Shown: piece by piece, positions 28,145 to 36,575 of the stretch
Numbering within the stretch: the stretch's first letter is position 1
Layout: each line of letters starts with the position of its first letter
The notes under the pieces: model-generated
What the model was told of the DNA's origin: nothing
Database searches by the model: none
Seen by the model: the letters and a program-made list of their open reading frames with translations, nothing else
Translations under genes and position numbers: made by a program
Assembly: GCF_021532375.1 (NCBI RefSeq)
Contig: NZ_JAKGAP010000016.1
Coordinates: 1 to 64,000 of the forward strand
Source of the DNA: Paenibacillus alkaliterrae
GTDB lineage: Bacteria; Bacillota; Bacilli; Paenibacillales; Paenibacillaceae
DNA length: 64,000 bases
Direction of reading: 5' to 3'

Positions 28145-29656
28145 ATGAAAAAACCAAACATTTTGCTCATTACGAGCGACCAACAGCACTGGGATACGAT
28201 CGGCGCGTTTAACCAAGAGCTGAATACCCCAAATCTTGATCGGCTCGTTAACGAGGGCACTGCCTTTACTAGAGCCTATTGTCCAAATCCGACGTGTACG
28301 CCAACACGGGCTTCCATCATTACGGGGATGTATCCGAGCCAGCATGGGGCTTGGACGCTTGGCACGAAGCTGCTGGAGGACAGGCATACGGTTGGAGAAG
28401 ATTTCGCAAAGGGCGGGTATCAGACAGCTCTTGTCGGAAAAGCCCATTTTCAGCCGCTTCGCGGGAACGACGAATACCCTTCGCTCGAAGCCTATCCCCT
28501 CTTGCAGGATCTGGCGTTCTGGAAGGACTTTCATGGACCGTTTTATGGCTTCGACCATGTAGAGCTGGCGCGCAACCATACGAATGAAGCCCATGTTGGA
28601 CAGCATTATGCTTTGTGGATGGAGGAGAAGGGCTGCTCGAATTGGCGGGATTATTACCTTCCTTCTACCGGTACCATGGATCGCTCCACCCTTCATAAGT
28701 GGCCGATTCCCGAGGAATATCATTATAACACCTGGATCTCGGAGCGCAGCAACGCCCTCTTAGAGCAATACAAGCAAAGCGGAGAAAACTTCTTTCTCTG
28801 GTCAAGCTTCTTTGACCCTCACCCTCCTTATCTGGTGCCCGAACCTTGGGACACGATGTATGATCCCGAGAAGCTTACTATTCCCACGCTCACGCCAGGC
28901 GAGCACGAGAAAAATCCGCCTCATTTCGCTATGACTCAGATGGAACAGCCTGATTTTTCTCATTTGCTGGAAAGCGGCTTTGGCATCCATGGGTATCATT
29001 CGCATACCGGTCTGCCTGAGAGTGAACGAAAGAAGCTGGTCGCCACTTATTACGGCATGATAAGCTGTATGGACAAATATATCGGCCGGATTCTCGACAA
29101 ACTGGAGGAGCTTGGGCTGGCGGACAACACGATCGTTGTATTCACGACGGACCACGGCCACTTTTTCGGTCAGCACGGCCTGCAGTACAAGGGCGGCTTC
29201 CATTATGAGGATCTCATCAAGCTCCCTTTTATCGTCCGTTATCCGGGACATGTGCCGGCAGGCGTTCAATCCTCCGCCATCCAGTCCTTGGTGGACCTTG
29301 CGCCGACCTTCCTTTCCTTGTCCGGCCTGCCTGTTCCGTCAGCAATGACCGGTGTAGATCAAAGCGAAGTATGGCGCGGGCAAAAAAGCGAGGCAAGAGA
29401 CCATGCCGTATGCGAGTTCCGTCATGAACCGACAACGATTCATCAGAAAACGTATGTGAATGAACGATATAAAATCACAGTTTACTACAATCAAACGTAC
29501 GGCGAGCTGTTTGATCTTCAGGAGGATCCCGGTGAAGTGAATAATCTTTGGGACGATCCTGGCAGCGCGGTGTTAAAGTCGGATCTTTTCTTAAGGTACA
29601 TTTGGGCGGAGCTCGGCAAAGAGCCGCTTGCTATGCCAAGAATTCATCACGCATAA
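28145..29656 (+). CDS. Sulfatase (formylglycine type)
   Basis: A 503-residue sulfatase of the alkaline phosphatase superfamily that should hydrolyse sulfate esters, probably on a carbohydrate. Metal ligands are seen in NILLITSDQQHWDTIG and VVFTTDHGHFFGQHG. The active-site motif is CTPTRASIITG, keeping the Cys that is converted to formylglycine and the Arg at +4. It has no signal peptide, so it is cytoplasmic and would act on imported substrate. It needs a formylglycine-generating or anaerobic maturase, neither of which is in this window. It is divergent from an AraC gene and ends at a terminator. Confidence 0.9.
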   Translation: MKKPNILLITSDQQHWDTIGAFNQELNTPNLDRLVNEGTAFTRAYCPNPTCTPTRASIITGMYPSQHGAWTLGTKLLEDRHTVGEDFAKGGYQTALVGKAHFQPLRGNDEYPSLEAYPLLQDLAFWKDFHGPFYGFDHVELARNHTNEAHVGQHYALWMEEKGCSNWRDYYLPSTGTMDRSTLHKWPIPEEYHYNTWISERSNALLEQYKQSGENFFLWSSFFDPHPPYLVPEPWDTMYDPEKLTIPTLTPGEHEKNPPHFAMTQMEQPDFSHLLESGFGIHGYHSHTGLPESERKKLVATYYGMISCMDKYIGRILDKLEELGLADNTIVVFTTDHGHFFGQHGLQYKGGFHYEDLIKLPFIVRYPGHVPAGVQSSAIQSLVDLAPTFLSLSGLPVPSAMTGVDQSEVWRGQKSEARDHAVCEFRHEPTTIHQKTYVNERYKITVYYNQTYGELFDLQEDPGEVNNLWDDPGSAVLKSDLFLRYIWAELGKEPLAMPRIHHA

Positions 29657-29678
29657 GTGCAGCAACATGCACAGAAAG

Positions 29679-29705
29679 AGCAGCCTTCAGATAAGGCTGC
29701 TTTAT
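29679..29705 (+). terminator. Sulfatase terminator
   Basis: A perfect 9-bp stem (AGCAGCCTT / AAGGCTGCT) with a 5-nt loop, followed by TTATT, 22 bases after the sulfatase stop. Confidence 0.75.
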
Positions 29706-29773
29706 TCCCTCTATTTATTTTTATGTGAAGTCCTTAAAGCTGCCGCCCTCTCTTCTTCCCAGTGAGACGGGTC

Positions 29774-30034
29774 CTAACTGTCCACAGCCCGTAACAGGCA
29801 TGTACACCCCATCCTTGTCCGGGTGGATGTATATCTGTACAGCTCTTTTTCCATGATGTTTACGATGTTCTCATAATCAGGGTCGTCATAAACGTTTATC
29901 ATTTCATAGGGATCCTTCTTCAAATTGAACAATTCCCACTCCGGCGTCTTCGGCTCGTCGATCGATCCCGACGTTCCTAAGGCGTCCGCGTAATAGTAAA
30001 TCAGCTTGTATTGGTCCGTCCGTACGCCATGTCT
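29774..30034 (-). pseudogene. C-terminal remnant of a second sulfatase
   Basis: The minus strand encodes RHGVRTDQYKLIYYYADALG, then TSGSIDEPKTPEWELFNLKK and DPYEMINVYDDPDYENIVNI. This is the typical sulfatase tail in which the enzyme describes the VRTDRYKLI strand and the NLKKDPYEM helix. A stop codon stands immediately before it and nothing of the catalytic domain remains. It directly follows the GH109-like gene, so an oxidoreductase-sulfatase operon was present here once. Confidence 0.75.
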
Positions 30035-30065
30035 TCATGTACGATCATCCCCGCTTCCTTGTATG

Positions 30066-31262
30066 CTAGCGATTAATCCATTTTCCATTCGTGAAGTCAG
30101 GTATAGCAACCGGTTGTCCGCCCATTGCGATCGAATCTTCAGACAAAGCAGAAATGCACATCCAAGAAGCCATGTCATATACATCAATAGGCGTTTGCGT
30201 ACCCTTCTTTACACTTTCAAAGAAGTCTGAGAATACAAGCCAATCCATGCCGTCATGGCCTCCCTTTACGCCTTCTTCTACATATTTTTTCCAAATGGGA
30301 TGCTCGTATTGTTCTCTAAATTGTTCAACATTCCCCCATTGCTCTTTCCATGAATCGTGAAAATCATCATGCTGTCCATCTATAAAAACAGAACGATTGT
30401 CCTCGAAATACATGCCCTTTGTCCCTCTTATCGTAAACCCTCTTGAATAATATCTTGGCAATGTCGTATCGAGTGTAATCGTAATCGTCTCTCCGTGTGC
30501 ACATTTTATAATAGTTGTAACAATATCGCCTTGCATAAACTCCGTATTTGCTAATTCGTCAGCTTCACCATTTTCATTCTTTATATATTCGCGTAAACCT
30601 TTTGCCTTAGAAGCCATTGAGACAAGAGATACCATTCTATTTCCATGATTGATATTGAGAATCCGTGCTATAGGTCCGATTTCATGGGTTGGATAATTCT
30701 CGCAATTTCTGTGGATATAATTATTTAATCGATAATGTCGATTTTCTTTACCGTTAGAAATCTCCTTTCTCAAATCATGATGATAGCCTCCTGAGGCATG
30801 CACGATCTCACCCAATATGCCTTTCTTCACCATATTTAGAACCATAAGCTCATCTCTTCCATAGCAGCAATTTTCCATTATCATGCATGGTACTTTGGTT
30901 CTTTCATACGCTTCTACCAATCTCCAGCACTCTTGAATAGAATACGCTCCGCCTACTTCACTGGCCACGTATTTTCCTGCCTCCATAGAAGCAACTGCAA
31001 TTTCTATATGGTCGGTCCAAGATGCGCCAATCACAACGGCATCAATATCCGCAATAGCCAAAAGCTCCGTATACTGCTTCGTAACGAATGGACGAATTTC
31101 TCGCGCTTGTTCAATCATTGCCGCTGCGTCTTCACATCTATTCTCATATAAATCGCATACTGCCGCAACCTCTACATCCTCCATGTTCAAAATGATGCCT
31201 TTCAACAGCCCCATGCCGCGGGCACCTAGTCCTATCATTCCAATCCTTACCTTCTCTTTCAT
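30066..31262 (-). CDS. GH109-like Gfo/Idh/MocA family protein
   Basis: A 398-residue NAD(P)-binding protein with the Rossmann motif RIGMIGLGARGMG at the N terminus. The usual EKP motif of Gfo/Idh/MocA dehydrogenases is replaced by YVASEVGGAYSIQECWRLVE. The downstream block MENCCYGRDELMVLNMVKKG, followed by GGYHHDLR and YPTHEIGPIARILNINHG, is that of family GH109. Those enzymes cleave glycosides such as alpha-N-acetylgalactosamine by an NAD-dependent redox mechanism. So a glycosidase is more likely than a simple dehydrogenase. The ATG at 31262 follows GGGAGG. The preserved neighbour downstream is only a sulfatase remnant. Confidence 0.8.
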   Translation of the reverse strand: MKEKVRIGMIGLGARGMGLLKGIILNMEDVEVAAVCDLYENRCEDAAAMIEQAREIRPFVTKQYTELLAIADIDAVVIGASWTDHIEIAVASMEAGKYVASEVGGAYSIQECWRLVEAYERTKVPCMIMENCCYGRDELMVLNMVKKGILGEIVHASGGYHHDLRKEISNGKENRHYRLNNYIHRNCENYPTHEIGPIARILNINHGNRMVSLVSMASKAKGLREYIKNENGEADELANTEFMQGDIVTTIIKCAHGETITITLDTTLPRYYSRGFTIRGTKGMYFEDNRSVFIDGQHDDFHDSWKEQWGNVEQFREQYEHPIWKKYVEEGVKGGHDGMDWLVFSDFFESVKKGTQTPIDVYDMASWMCISALSEDSIAMGGQPVAIPDFTNGKWINR

Positions 31263-31620
31263 CATAGCCTCCCATGAATTTATCGCATCCATCAAAGCAG
31301 GAGCTCCCTCTTAGCTAATTCAGCTATATTGAATAACGATGAAGAACATTTGATAATAGCTATATAATAAATGAATTTTCATGATATTTATTTAGCTGCA
31401 AAAGTGATTATTTGGACAATTCCGTTATGAAATTGCAAACGCATAACAAGGAGCACAAACTAGCTTCATTAATGTAACCGCTGTTCAATTTCTTTTACCC
31501 AAGCAGGTCGAGAGGCAGCACGATATTTAATCGCATTACGTTCATAGTAACGTCACATAGTCCCCATCTTAGTGAGAGGACGGAGACTATTTATGCTTAT
31601 CGGCCTCTTTCCTGCAGCCT

Positions 31621-31879
31621 CAGGGAGATGATTTCCGAACTTTTTGGCGTACAAATCTCTGACTCACTCTAGTACCGGCGCTTTCCATTGTTGCGATTTG
31701 CTTGGTATATTTTTTAGCAGACTCTTTGGCGCCATCCCCAACTCTTTGGCCATTCGAATCTCGGTTTCACTGAGCCCGCAACGCTTCTTCGCTTCGGTTC
31801 AAACGGCATCTTTCGCGGATTTATTCACAATAAAGCCTCCTCTAATCCCGGCAATGCGCTGTTCCCATTGGTCATCCAT
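31621..31879 (-). pseudogene. Small conserved hypothetical gene broken by two stops
   Basis: The frame reads VNKSAKDAV-stop-TEAKKRCGLSETEIRMAKELGM, then APKSLLKNIPSKSQQWKAPVLE-stop-VRDLYAKKFG. The TGA stops lie at 31800-31802 and 31664-31666. The second stands where relatives I recall have a Trp (EWVRDLY), so TGG to TGA explains it. This is a small Firmicute family of unknown function. Inactive here. Confidence 0.6.
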
Positions 31880-31937
31880 AAGTTTCCCACCTATTCTACG
31901 ATTCAATATCAACAAGGACGAAACGATAAGCCGACAA

Positions 31938-32100
31938 TTACTTCGCCTTACTTACCCAGAACTTCGAATGATCCCCAAAGTGTATGTTGATTTCGCCCTC
32001 AACCTTGTCGCCTTCCAGCATTTTAATCCATCCAGTTCCGCAATTACGATCGCCTTCATCAAAACCATCCCAAGTAAACTCATAGCGTACCCCTCCCAGT
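31938..32100 (-). pseudogene. Fragment of a small hypothetical protein
   Basis: About 50 codons encoding GGVRYEFTWDGFDEGDRNCG, then a WIKMLEGDKVEGEINIHFGD tail, ending in a proper stop. The regular acidic/aromatic pattern looks like a real domain, but its N terminus is replaced by the transposase fragment with which it overlaps. I do not know its function. Confidence 0.45.
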
Positions 32101-32313
32101 GCTCTCTTTGATGGAGGCAAGGACACCTTCAAACTGTTTCTGGTCGCTGCTGCTGTTGCTCATTTTGAGCCCAACAATGATACCTTGGTCTTCGTCCACA
32201 GCGATCTGGGGATTGTATCCTTGGATGACGCCTTGAGTTTTGGTATCCATGATCCGAGACTCCTTCATCGTAACCTGAAGCCGGCGGTCGGATGGCCCAG
32301 TACGGGCGGCTGC
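32080..32313 (-). pseudogene. DDE transposase fragment (IS1182-like)
   Basis: The peptide ESRIMDTKTQGVIQGYNPQI followed by AVDEDQGIIVGLKMSNSSSDQKQF is the central catalytic region of an IS1182-type DDE transposase, where the D of AVDE is a catalytic residue. Both ends are missing: it runs into unrelated sequence at 32080 and stops upstream of about 32313. Confidence 0.65.
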
Positions 32314-32392
32314 ACTTCAGTCGTTGCCTTCATTTTCTCATAAAGGAACCGGACCTTGAAGGTGCGCTAGCAGCTGGTTTAGTTTAGAAAAT

Positions 32393-32430
32393 AAAAAGAG
32401 CAGCTGCCGCGGCTAACTGCTCCTCTTTTT
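32393..32430 (-). terminator. Terminator after cupin gene
   Basis: AAAAAGAGCAG faces CTGCTCCTCTTTTT, a stem of about 11 bp with one bulge and A/T tracts on both sides, suitable for both strands. It lies 36 bases after the cupin stop. Confidence 0.7.
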
Positions 32431-32466
32431 AAACTGGTTGACTTGGGATGAATCCGTCCTGCCTTG

Positions 32467-32781
32467 CTATTCGATTAAATCCTGCCTGAGCGGAGTGAAA
32501 GTGTCCAGCAGCTTGCTCTTCTGAAGGGCGCGGCAGCCATGCTCGGCAAGGCTCGGAATGTAGATCGTCTCTCCCGCCGAAATGACGGCTTTCTCTCCGT
32601 TGACCGTAAATTCCAGCTTCCCTTCCAAACAGTAAGAAAGCTGCTCATGCACATGACTGTGCAAATAACCTTCCGCTCCTTCCTCAAAATGAACCTCCAT
32701 CATCATAATCGTCTGGCCCGGAGTAAATATTTTCCGTTTTATGCCCGGTTCAGCATTTTCCCATACGTTCAATCTGCCCAT
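32467..32781 (-). CDS. Small cupin-domain protein
   Basis: A 104-residue single cupin barrel. The metal-binding motif 1 is EGYLHSHVHEQLSYCLEGKLEF (three His and a Glu-like position). Motif 2 is AGETIYIPSLAEHGCRAL. Such proteins bind sugars or small acids, or act as isomerases. The ATG at 32781 follows GGGGAGGACGCTGCA and is preferred over one 36 bases upstream. It stands alone between decayed regions. Confidence 0.8.
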   Translation of the reverse strand: MGRLNVWENAEPGIKRKIFTPGQTIMMMEVHFEEGAEGYLHSHVHEQLSYCLEGKLEFTVNGEKAVISAGETIYIPSLAEHGCRALQKSKLLDTFTPLRQDLIE

Positions 32782-32932
32782 TGCAGCGTCCTCCCCTTCT
32801 ATTTTATTTATAGTCATTCGCTTTTACCTATACGTACTGAGTTTTGTTTTCGCGCCTGATAGATGACAGAACATACCCATTTGAAGCAGATAGCTTGAGT
32901 TTTGAATGATCGAAAACAGGAGAGAGCAGTTA

Positions 32933-33987
32933 TCAATAGTCTTTAAAATGATCCAAGCATTCAAATTCCTCTTTTGAGCCGCACTGGCAAATATACGCCA
33001 TCCTGCTTCCATATACCCGATATTCGCAACCAATCAGGCGGTCGTTATACGGCACCATCACATCGCTGCACCATATCGCTGCGTACCCGCCATCCTTTTG
33101 TCCAAACAGCCATTGCCCATCCTGTAAAACTGAATCAAATTTGCTGGCCGGAAAAAACAGATGGGTAAATGCAATAGGATGATCTTCCCCAATGTCATAA
33201 ATGGCGCCAAGCAAATTGCCCTGTTGTTTGATTGCCGGCATGATGCCGTTCCCGTACCAATAGCCTGGGCGCATGCCGCAATCGTCAAACATCTCCCCGG
33301 ATGGTTGGTAAACACTACCGTATCGTTATCGAGCGCAGCGTACCACATATGCTGCTGATAACTATGCACCCCCGGTTCAAAGTGAGATGTTCCGTGAAAT
33401 CGCTCGTTAAAGGATTTGATATAAGAATTGGATTCAACGTCGGCGGAATCGTCAAAGCCGCTATTTTCCCAGAACGAAGGATTCTCGTCGTATCTCGGCG
33501 ACTGTACCGAGGTCAGCATATAATCCTGCTGCTTTTTAAGCTTAACCCAAGCGTTTCCGGTCTGATACTCCATCTCCAAGGGCTCGTCCATAAGACTTGC
33601 ATAATGATGCGGCAGCCGGTACTTGCTGTTCATTAAAAAGACCATCCATTCGCTGTTTCCGACCGGAGTCTCGGCATTTAGCAGATGGATCAAGAACTGG
33701 GCGGACTGGGTAAACGGCAGAATGACGGAACGGTATATCCTCGCCTGCGGCGCAATGATGGAGCCTCTGAAGGTATGGCAGGCAAATGATTTCAGCATCT
33801 GATCGATCAACCGGGCAGCCCTTGCGGATTCTTCTTCCTCCATGTAGTCAACGACATTTAATAAAGCGCCAAATGTTACTGACCTTGGAAATCGTTTATC
33901 CGGATATTGGTTGCCCGCCAACACCTCGAACTCAAACGAATGCCCCATTTCAACGTAAGGCACCGTTGTTTGTGGTATAATAAGCAA
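32933..33987 (-). pseudogene. Truncated and frameshifted large hypothetical protein
   Basis: Two minus-strand frames join: the first ends in YAALDNDTVVFTNHPG and the second continues EMFDDCGMRPGYWYGNGIMP, then LLGAIYDIGEDHPIAFTHLFFPASKFD. The break is in a run of four G residues near 33294; a fifth G would restore the frame. The 5' end is also missing, since at 33987 the sequence gives way to the promoter of a plus-strand gene. The piece looks like the C-terminal 350 residues of a long protein found with carbohydrate genes, but I cannot name the family. Confidence 0.55.
33973..33981 (+). promoter_or_regulatory. Extended -10 promoter of the small bicistron
   Basis: TGGTATAAT gives a perfect TATAAT at 33976-33981 with the TG extension. 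No clear -35 is seen, as is usual for extended -10 promoters. The first gene starts 25 bases later after GCGAGGAGGTAACTCAT. Confidence 0.55.
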
Positions 33988-34006
33988 AAGCGAGGAGGTA
34001 ACTCAT

Positions 34007-34270
34007 ATGCAAATCAAAATCGAAGGTTTCGATGGAAAAATGCTCGATGTTAGGCAAATGGATCAGGATACCTTTATCTTCCGCATAGATAATCAAGAAT
34101 ATAAAATTTTGATAACTGAAGATCGTCACGGCGAAAACGATAAAATAACAGATGCGATCTTCTCTAACGATGAAATTTTGATGCAACTGCATGGTTCTGA
34201 AATGGAATCGGATGAGGATCTGATCATGAGCAAAGACGAATTTTTGAAAGTTATTAGAGAAGCACAATAA
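34007..34270 (+). CDS. Small acidic protein, first gene of a bicistron
   Basis: An 87-residue acidic protein (about 23 Asp/Glu) of unrecognised family. It begins with beta-like sequence MQIKIEGFDGKMLDV, TFIFRIDNQEYKILI and ends in a helical EFLKVIREAQ. It has a strong AGGAGG site and its own promoter. The second gene starts in its TAA (TAATG overlap). An acidic first protein coupled to a slightly basic second protein fits a toxin-antitoxin or similar interacting pair, but this is only a shape argument. Confidence 0.65.
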   Translation: MQIKIEGFDGKMLDVRQMDQDTFIFRIDNQEYKILITEDRHGENDKITDAIFSNDEILMQLHGSEMESDEDLIMSKDEFLKVIREAQ

Positions 34271-34590
34271 TGGCAAATAACGATAACGGGTATCTTGTTG
34301 GTTGGAGAAGAACCGCAACCAAGGGATTAGCAAAAATCTTCAATGTAGACCACGAAAGGGTTTACGACGCTTCAATTTCAGTTCTCTCAAGACCTTACAA
34401 AAATTCTATGGGTGTAGCGAATTACCCTAACTTCAAATTTAACGGGTTTCATTGGACTGAAATAGGAAATGTGATTGTTGTTTATAAAATCAATGATGAA
34501 AAAAAGTTAGTATCTATCCAAGCTGCCTTCTCAGCAGTTACCGGATTTGCAATGAAACGCTTTTATGGCGAATACGATCCGATGGATTAA
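34270..34590 (+). CDS. Small protein, second gene of a bicistron
   Basis: A 106-residue protein of unrecognised family, mildly basic, with GYLVGWRRTATKGLAKIF at the N terminus and the strand-like GNVIVVYKINDEKKLVSIQ later. The latter pattern is loosely like RelE/ParE-type toxins, yet no catalytic motif is evident. It is translationally coupled to the acidic 87-residue gene. Both are more A+T-rich than their neighbours, which suggests a recent arrival. Confidence 0.65.
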   Translation: MANNDNGYLVGWRRTATKGLAKIFNVDHERVYDASISVLSRPYKNSMGVANYPNFKFNGFHWTEIGNVIVVYKINDEKKLVSIQAAFSAVTGFAMKRFYGEYDPMD

Positions 34591-34685
34591 CCCCTAATAC
34601 AGAGTCCACAAAGCTTGTATGGTAAGTCCTTGGAATTCATTTCATCTTCCAGTTCGCGAAGATTCGTGGAACACAGCTTAGGATG

Positions 34686-34889
34686 CTAAGGTGTAATAGG
34701 TCTGTTGCGGTTGAGTATTGGAGGAGTGTCTAATGAAGAACACCAATTTGCCGAGTGAATGACGTTCTTGGTGGTCGTCGACTTTGAGTTCCAAGTGTTA
34801 ATATTCAGGACAAAACCTTGTGGATTTTGTTTTCGCCAATCCAAGTATCGTTTAGTATCCTCTTCCTTTTCAAAATGAATTATGGTCAT
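34686..34889 (-). CDS. Small hypothetical protein, possibly frameshifted
   Basis: About 67 residues beginning MTIIHFEKEEDTKRYLDWRK then QNPQGFVLNINTWNSK. The first 35 residues look like a conserved N-terminal domain; the tail is low in structure. A neighbouring frame, LELKVDDHQERHSLGKLVFF to a stop 44 codons later, could be the true continuation, so a frameshift near 34795 is possible. The ATG overlaps the stop of the gene at 34886 (ATGA), which argues that the start is real. Confidence 0.45.
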   Translation of the reverse strand: MTIIHFEKEEDTKRYLDWRKQNPQGFVLNINTWNSKSTTTKNVIHSANWCSSLDTPPILNRNRPITP

Positions 34890-35083
34890 AGACCGCATCC
34901 TTCTCTTTTAATCCCATTGCTCCCTGAATCATTTACTGGTACTATCTCACCATCTGGATATTCCTTTACAATCTGACCGTCACTTTTCTTATATACAATG
35001 TAAGTCCCGTTTGCTTTGGCATCCAGCATTGCCCGCTCACCTGTAAGCTTGATTAATTTTTGCAATTCTTGAATACGAAACAT
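34886..35083 (-). CDS. Small hypothetical protein
   Basis: A 65-residue protein: MFRIQELQKLIKLTGERAML, then DAKANGTYIVYKKSDGQIVK and EYPDGEIVPVND. The middle forms a probable beta-hairpin. No function is known to me. It is coupled by an ATGA overlap to the gene at 34889, so the two form a small bicistron. Confidence 0.55.
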   Translation of the reverse strand: MFRIQELQKLIKLTGERAMLDAKANGTYIVYKKSDGQIVKEYPDGEIVPVNDSGSNGIKREGCGL

Positions 35084-35150
35084 GAGATTTCACCGTCCAT
35101 CCCGTTTGCAATCCTGCCAATATTATAGCATAATTGCTTTCGTTAAAATA

Positions 35151-35179
35151 CAAAACCGGCTCCCATTGAGCCGGTTTTG
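35151..35179. terminator. Bidirectional terminator
   Basis: A perfect 12-bp stem (CAAAACCGGCTC / GAGCCGGTTTTG) with a 5-nt loop and A/T tracts on both sides. On the minus strand it lies about 200 bases beyond the PhyH gene ending at 35376 and before the small bicistron. The intervening 35180-35375 shows no gene. Confidence 0.75.
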
Positions 35180-35375
35180 TTATGGGATGTTAACGTCTGC
35201 TAAACCTCCACAAACCTCTTTTCGCGATACTTGCCCACTTTCTCTAGCCGCACCCTGAATTGAATCACGTAGGTTTTACGTCTGACTTTGTTCATATCAT
35301 CTTGACGATATACGCCACAAGCCGATGTTGAAATGCTTCTATTGAGGTTCTAGAGAATGGCTTCACCCCCCTCCT

Positions 35376-36158
35376 TTACGCCAATTTCGGGAATGTCCCG
35401 CCTCGCAGCAAGTCTCCCTGCTTCAGACCCAAACCGTCCGTGCATGCATGGGGCGCGCCGCTGTATGTCGTACCTTCCGCCATGTAAATCATGGCCAGCA
35501 CCCGGCGGGGAAGATCCGTTTGGTTGGCATGCGCATAATGGAAAGTAAGTCCATCGTGGAAGGTACAGCTGCCTGCTTTCATCCTCACGATTGCGGCCGT
35601 GTTGCGATCCAGCCCGGATGCGCCTTCATCGTTGAAAATATCATGCGGCTGGACCAGATCGACGTGCCTTAAGTTCATAATCTTCTGGGATTTCGGCACG
35701 AACATCATACAACCGTTGTTTACGTCCACATCGTCAAGGGCGATCCAGATCGATAAAGCGCCTGTCTCGTTCATCGGCCAGTAAGGGTGGTCTTGATGCC
35801 AAGGCGTCGGTTTGGAATCCTTAGGCATCTTAAATAGCGCGTGGTCATGGAACAAACGGATTCCATCGAAGCCGGTAAGCTGCTTCGCCGCATCGGCAAA
35901 CCGGCGGGAGAGTACGAATCTGGCCATCCCGCCGTGGTCTCGCCACGTATTTACGCGTTGATTAAGCACCTTATAGTAAGCGTTTCCTTGCCCGGATGTT
36001 TGCAAAGACTTGCCGTCTTGTACGCCCATCGTTTCTCCGAGGTGGCAGCGCAGCTCTTCCAATTCCTCATCAGATAAAATGTTGTCGATTTGGACGAAAC
36101 CATTGTCACGATAATATCGAATTTGCTCCTTGGTTACGTTCACGGCCGTATCCAACAT
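35376..36158 (-). CDS. Phytanoyl-CoA dioxygenase (PhyH) family protein
   Basis: A 260-residue Fe(II)/2-oxoglutarate oxygenase. The metal triad is the His-x-Asp of TPWHQDHPYWPM at about residue 138, and the distal His of TFHDGLTFHYAHANQTDLPRRVL, where the following Arg would hold 2-oxoglutarate. Typical surrounding text LSIWIALDDVDVNNGCMMFVP is present. The ATG at 36158 follows AGGAGGGATCGGA and is preferred over one 27 bases upstream. It follows the ASRT paralogue by 45 bases on the same strand. It probably hydroxylates a small metabolite handled by this locus. Confidence 0.88.
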   Translation of the reverse strand: MLDTAVNVTKEQIRYYRDNGFVQIDNILSDEELEELRCHLGETMGVQDGKSLQTSGQGNAYYKVLNQRVNTWRDHGGMARFVLSRRFADAAKQLTGFDGIRLFHDHALFKMPKDSKPTPWHQDHPYWPMNETGALSIWIALDDVDVNNGCMMFVPKSQKIMNLRHVDLVQPHDIFNDEGASGLDRNTAAIVRMKAGSCTFHDGLTFHYAHANQTDLPRRVLAMIYMAEGTTYSGAPHACTDGLGLKQGDLLRGGTFPKLA

Positions 36159-36203
36159 TCCGATCCCTCCTGTCCGGAATTTCAACGAACGGTACCCTAT
36201 TGA

Positions 36204-36575
36204 TTATTTTATCGGATATGCCATCACCGACATCAACGCGTTCTCCGCCTGGGTCGCATCAAGCCTGCTGTACTGTACGACGACCGGAATATCGCTTGTC
36301 ACTTCAATAGCGTAGGGAATACCGACCGGAATCGGTTCACCGTTCTTAAGCAAAGAATTCGTTCGGATATGATTCGTTCGCCTTGGCGGAACGACAACCA
36401 CAATATCCTCCAACGGATCACGGTCCTCAAAATAAATCGTCAACCGCACAGATGCTTCTTCGGAGGAACAGTTCAGCACGCATACCGACTCATGACTGAC
36501 CAGCGCTCCTGAGCTTATTTCCGGTATGTACCCGTCCGGAATAAACCAATGCTTTTCTCCTCTTGCCTCGTACAT
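36204..36575 (-). CDS. ASRT-family protein (sensory rhodopsin transducer), copy 1
   Basis: A 123-residue protein of the Anabaena sensory rhodopsin transducer family: HWFIPDGYIPEISSGALVSH, then VRLTIYFEDRDPLED, VVPPRRTNHIRTNSL and VVVQYSRLDATQAENALMS. The family has been proposed to be a small-molecule-binding fold often found with sugar genes, and no rhodopsin gene is present here. The ATG at 36575 follows AAAGGGTGTCGTAC. It is about 92% identical at DNA level to the gene at 47833. Upstream it retains the last bases of the sulfatase-like gene that precedes copy 2, showing that it is the daughter copy. Confidence 0.85.
   Translation of the reverse strand: MYEARGEKHWFIPDGYIPEISSGALVSHESVCVLNCSSEEASVRLTIYFEDRDPLEDIVVVVPPRRTNHIRTNSLLKNGEPIPVGIPYAIEVTSDIPVVVQYSRLDATQAENALMSVMAYPIK

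Noticed and set aside
31644-32111. Plus-strand open frame of 155 codons
   Set aside because: It overlaps two recognisable minus-strand remnants and shows no family feature or binding site.
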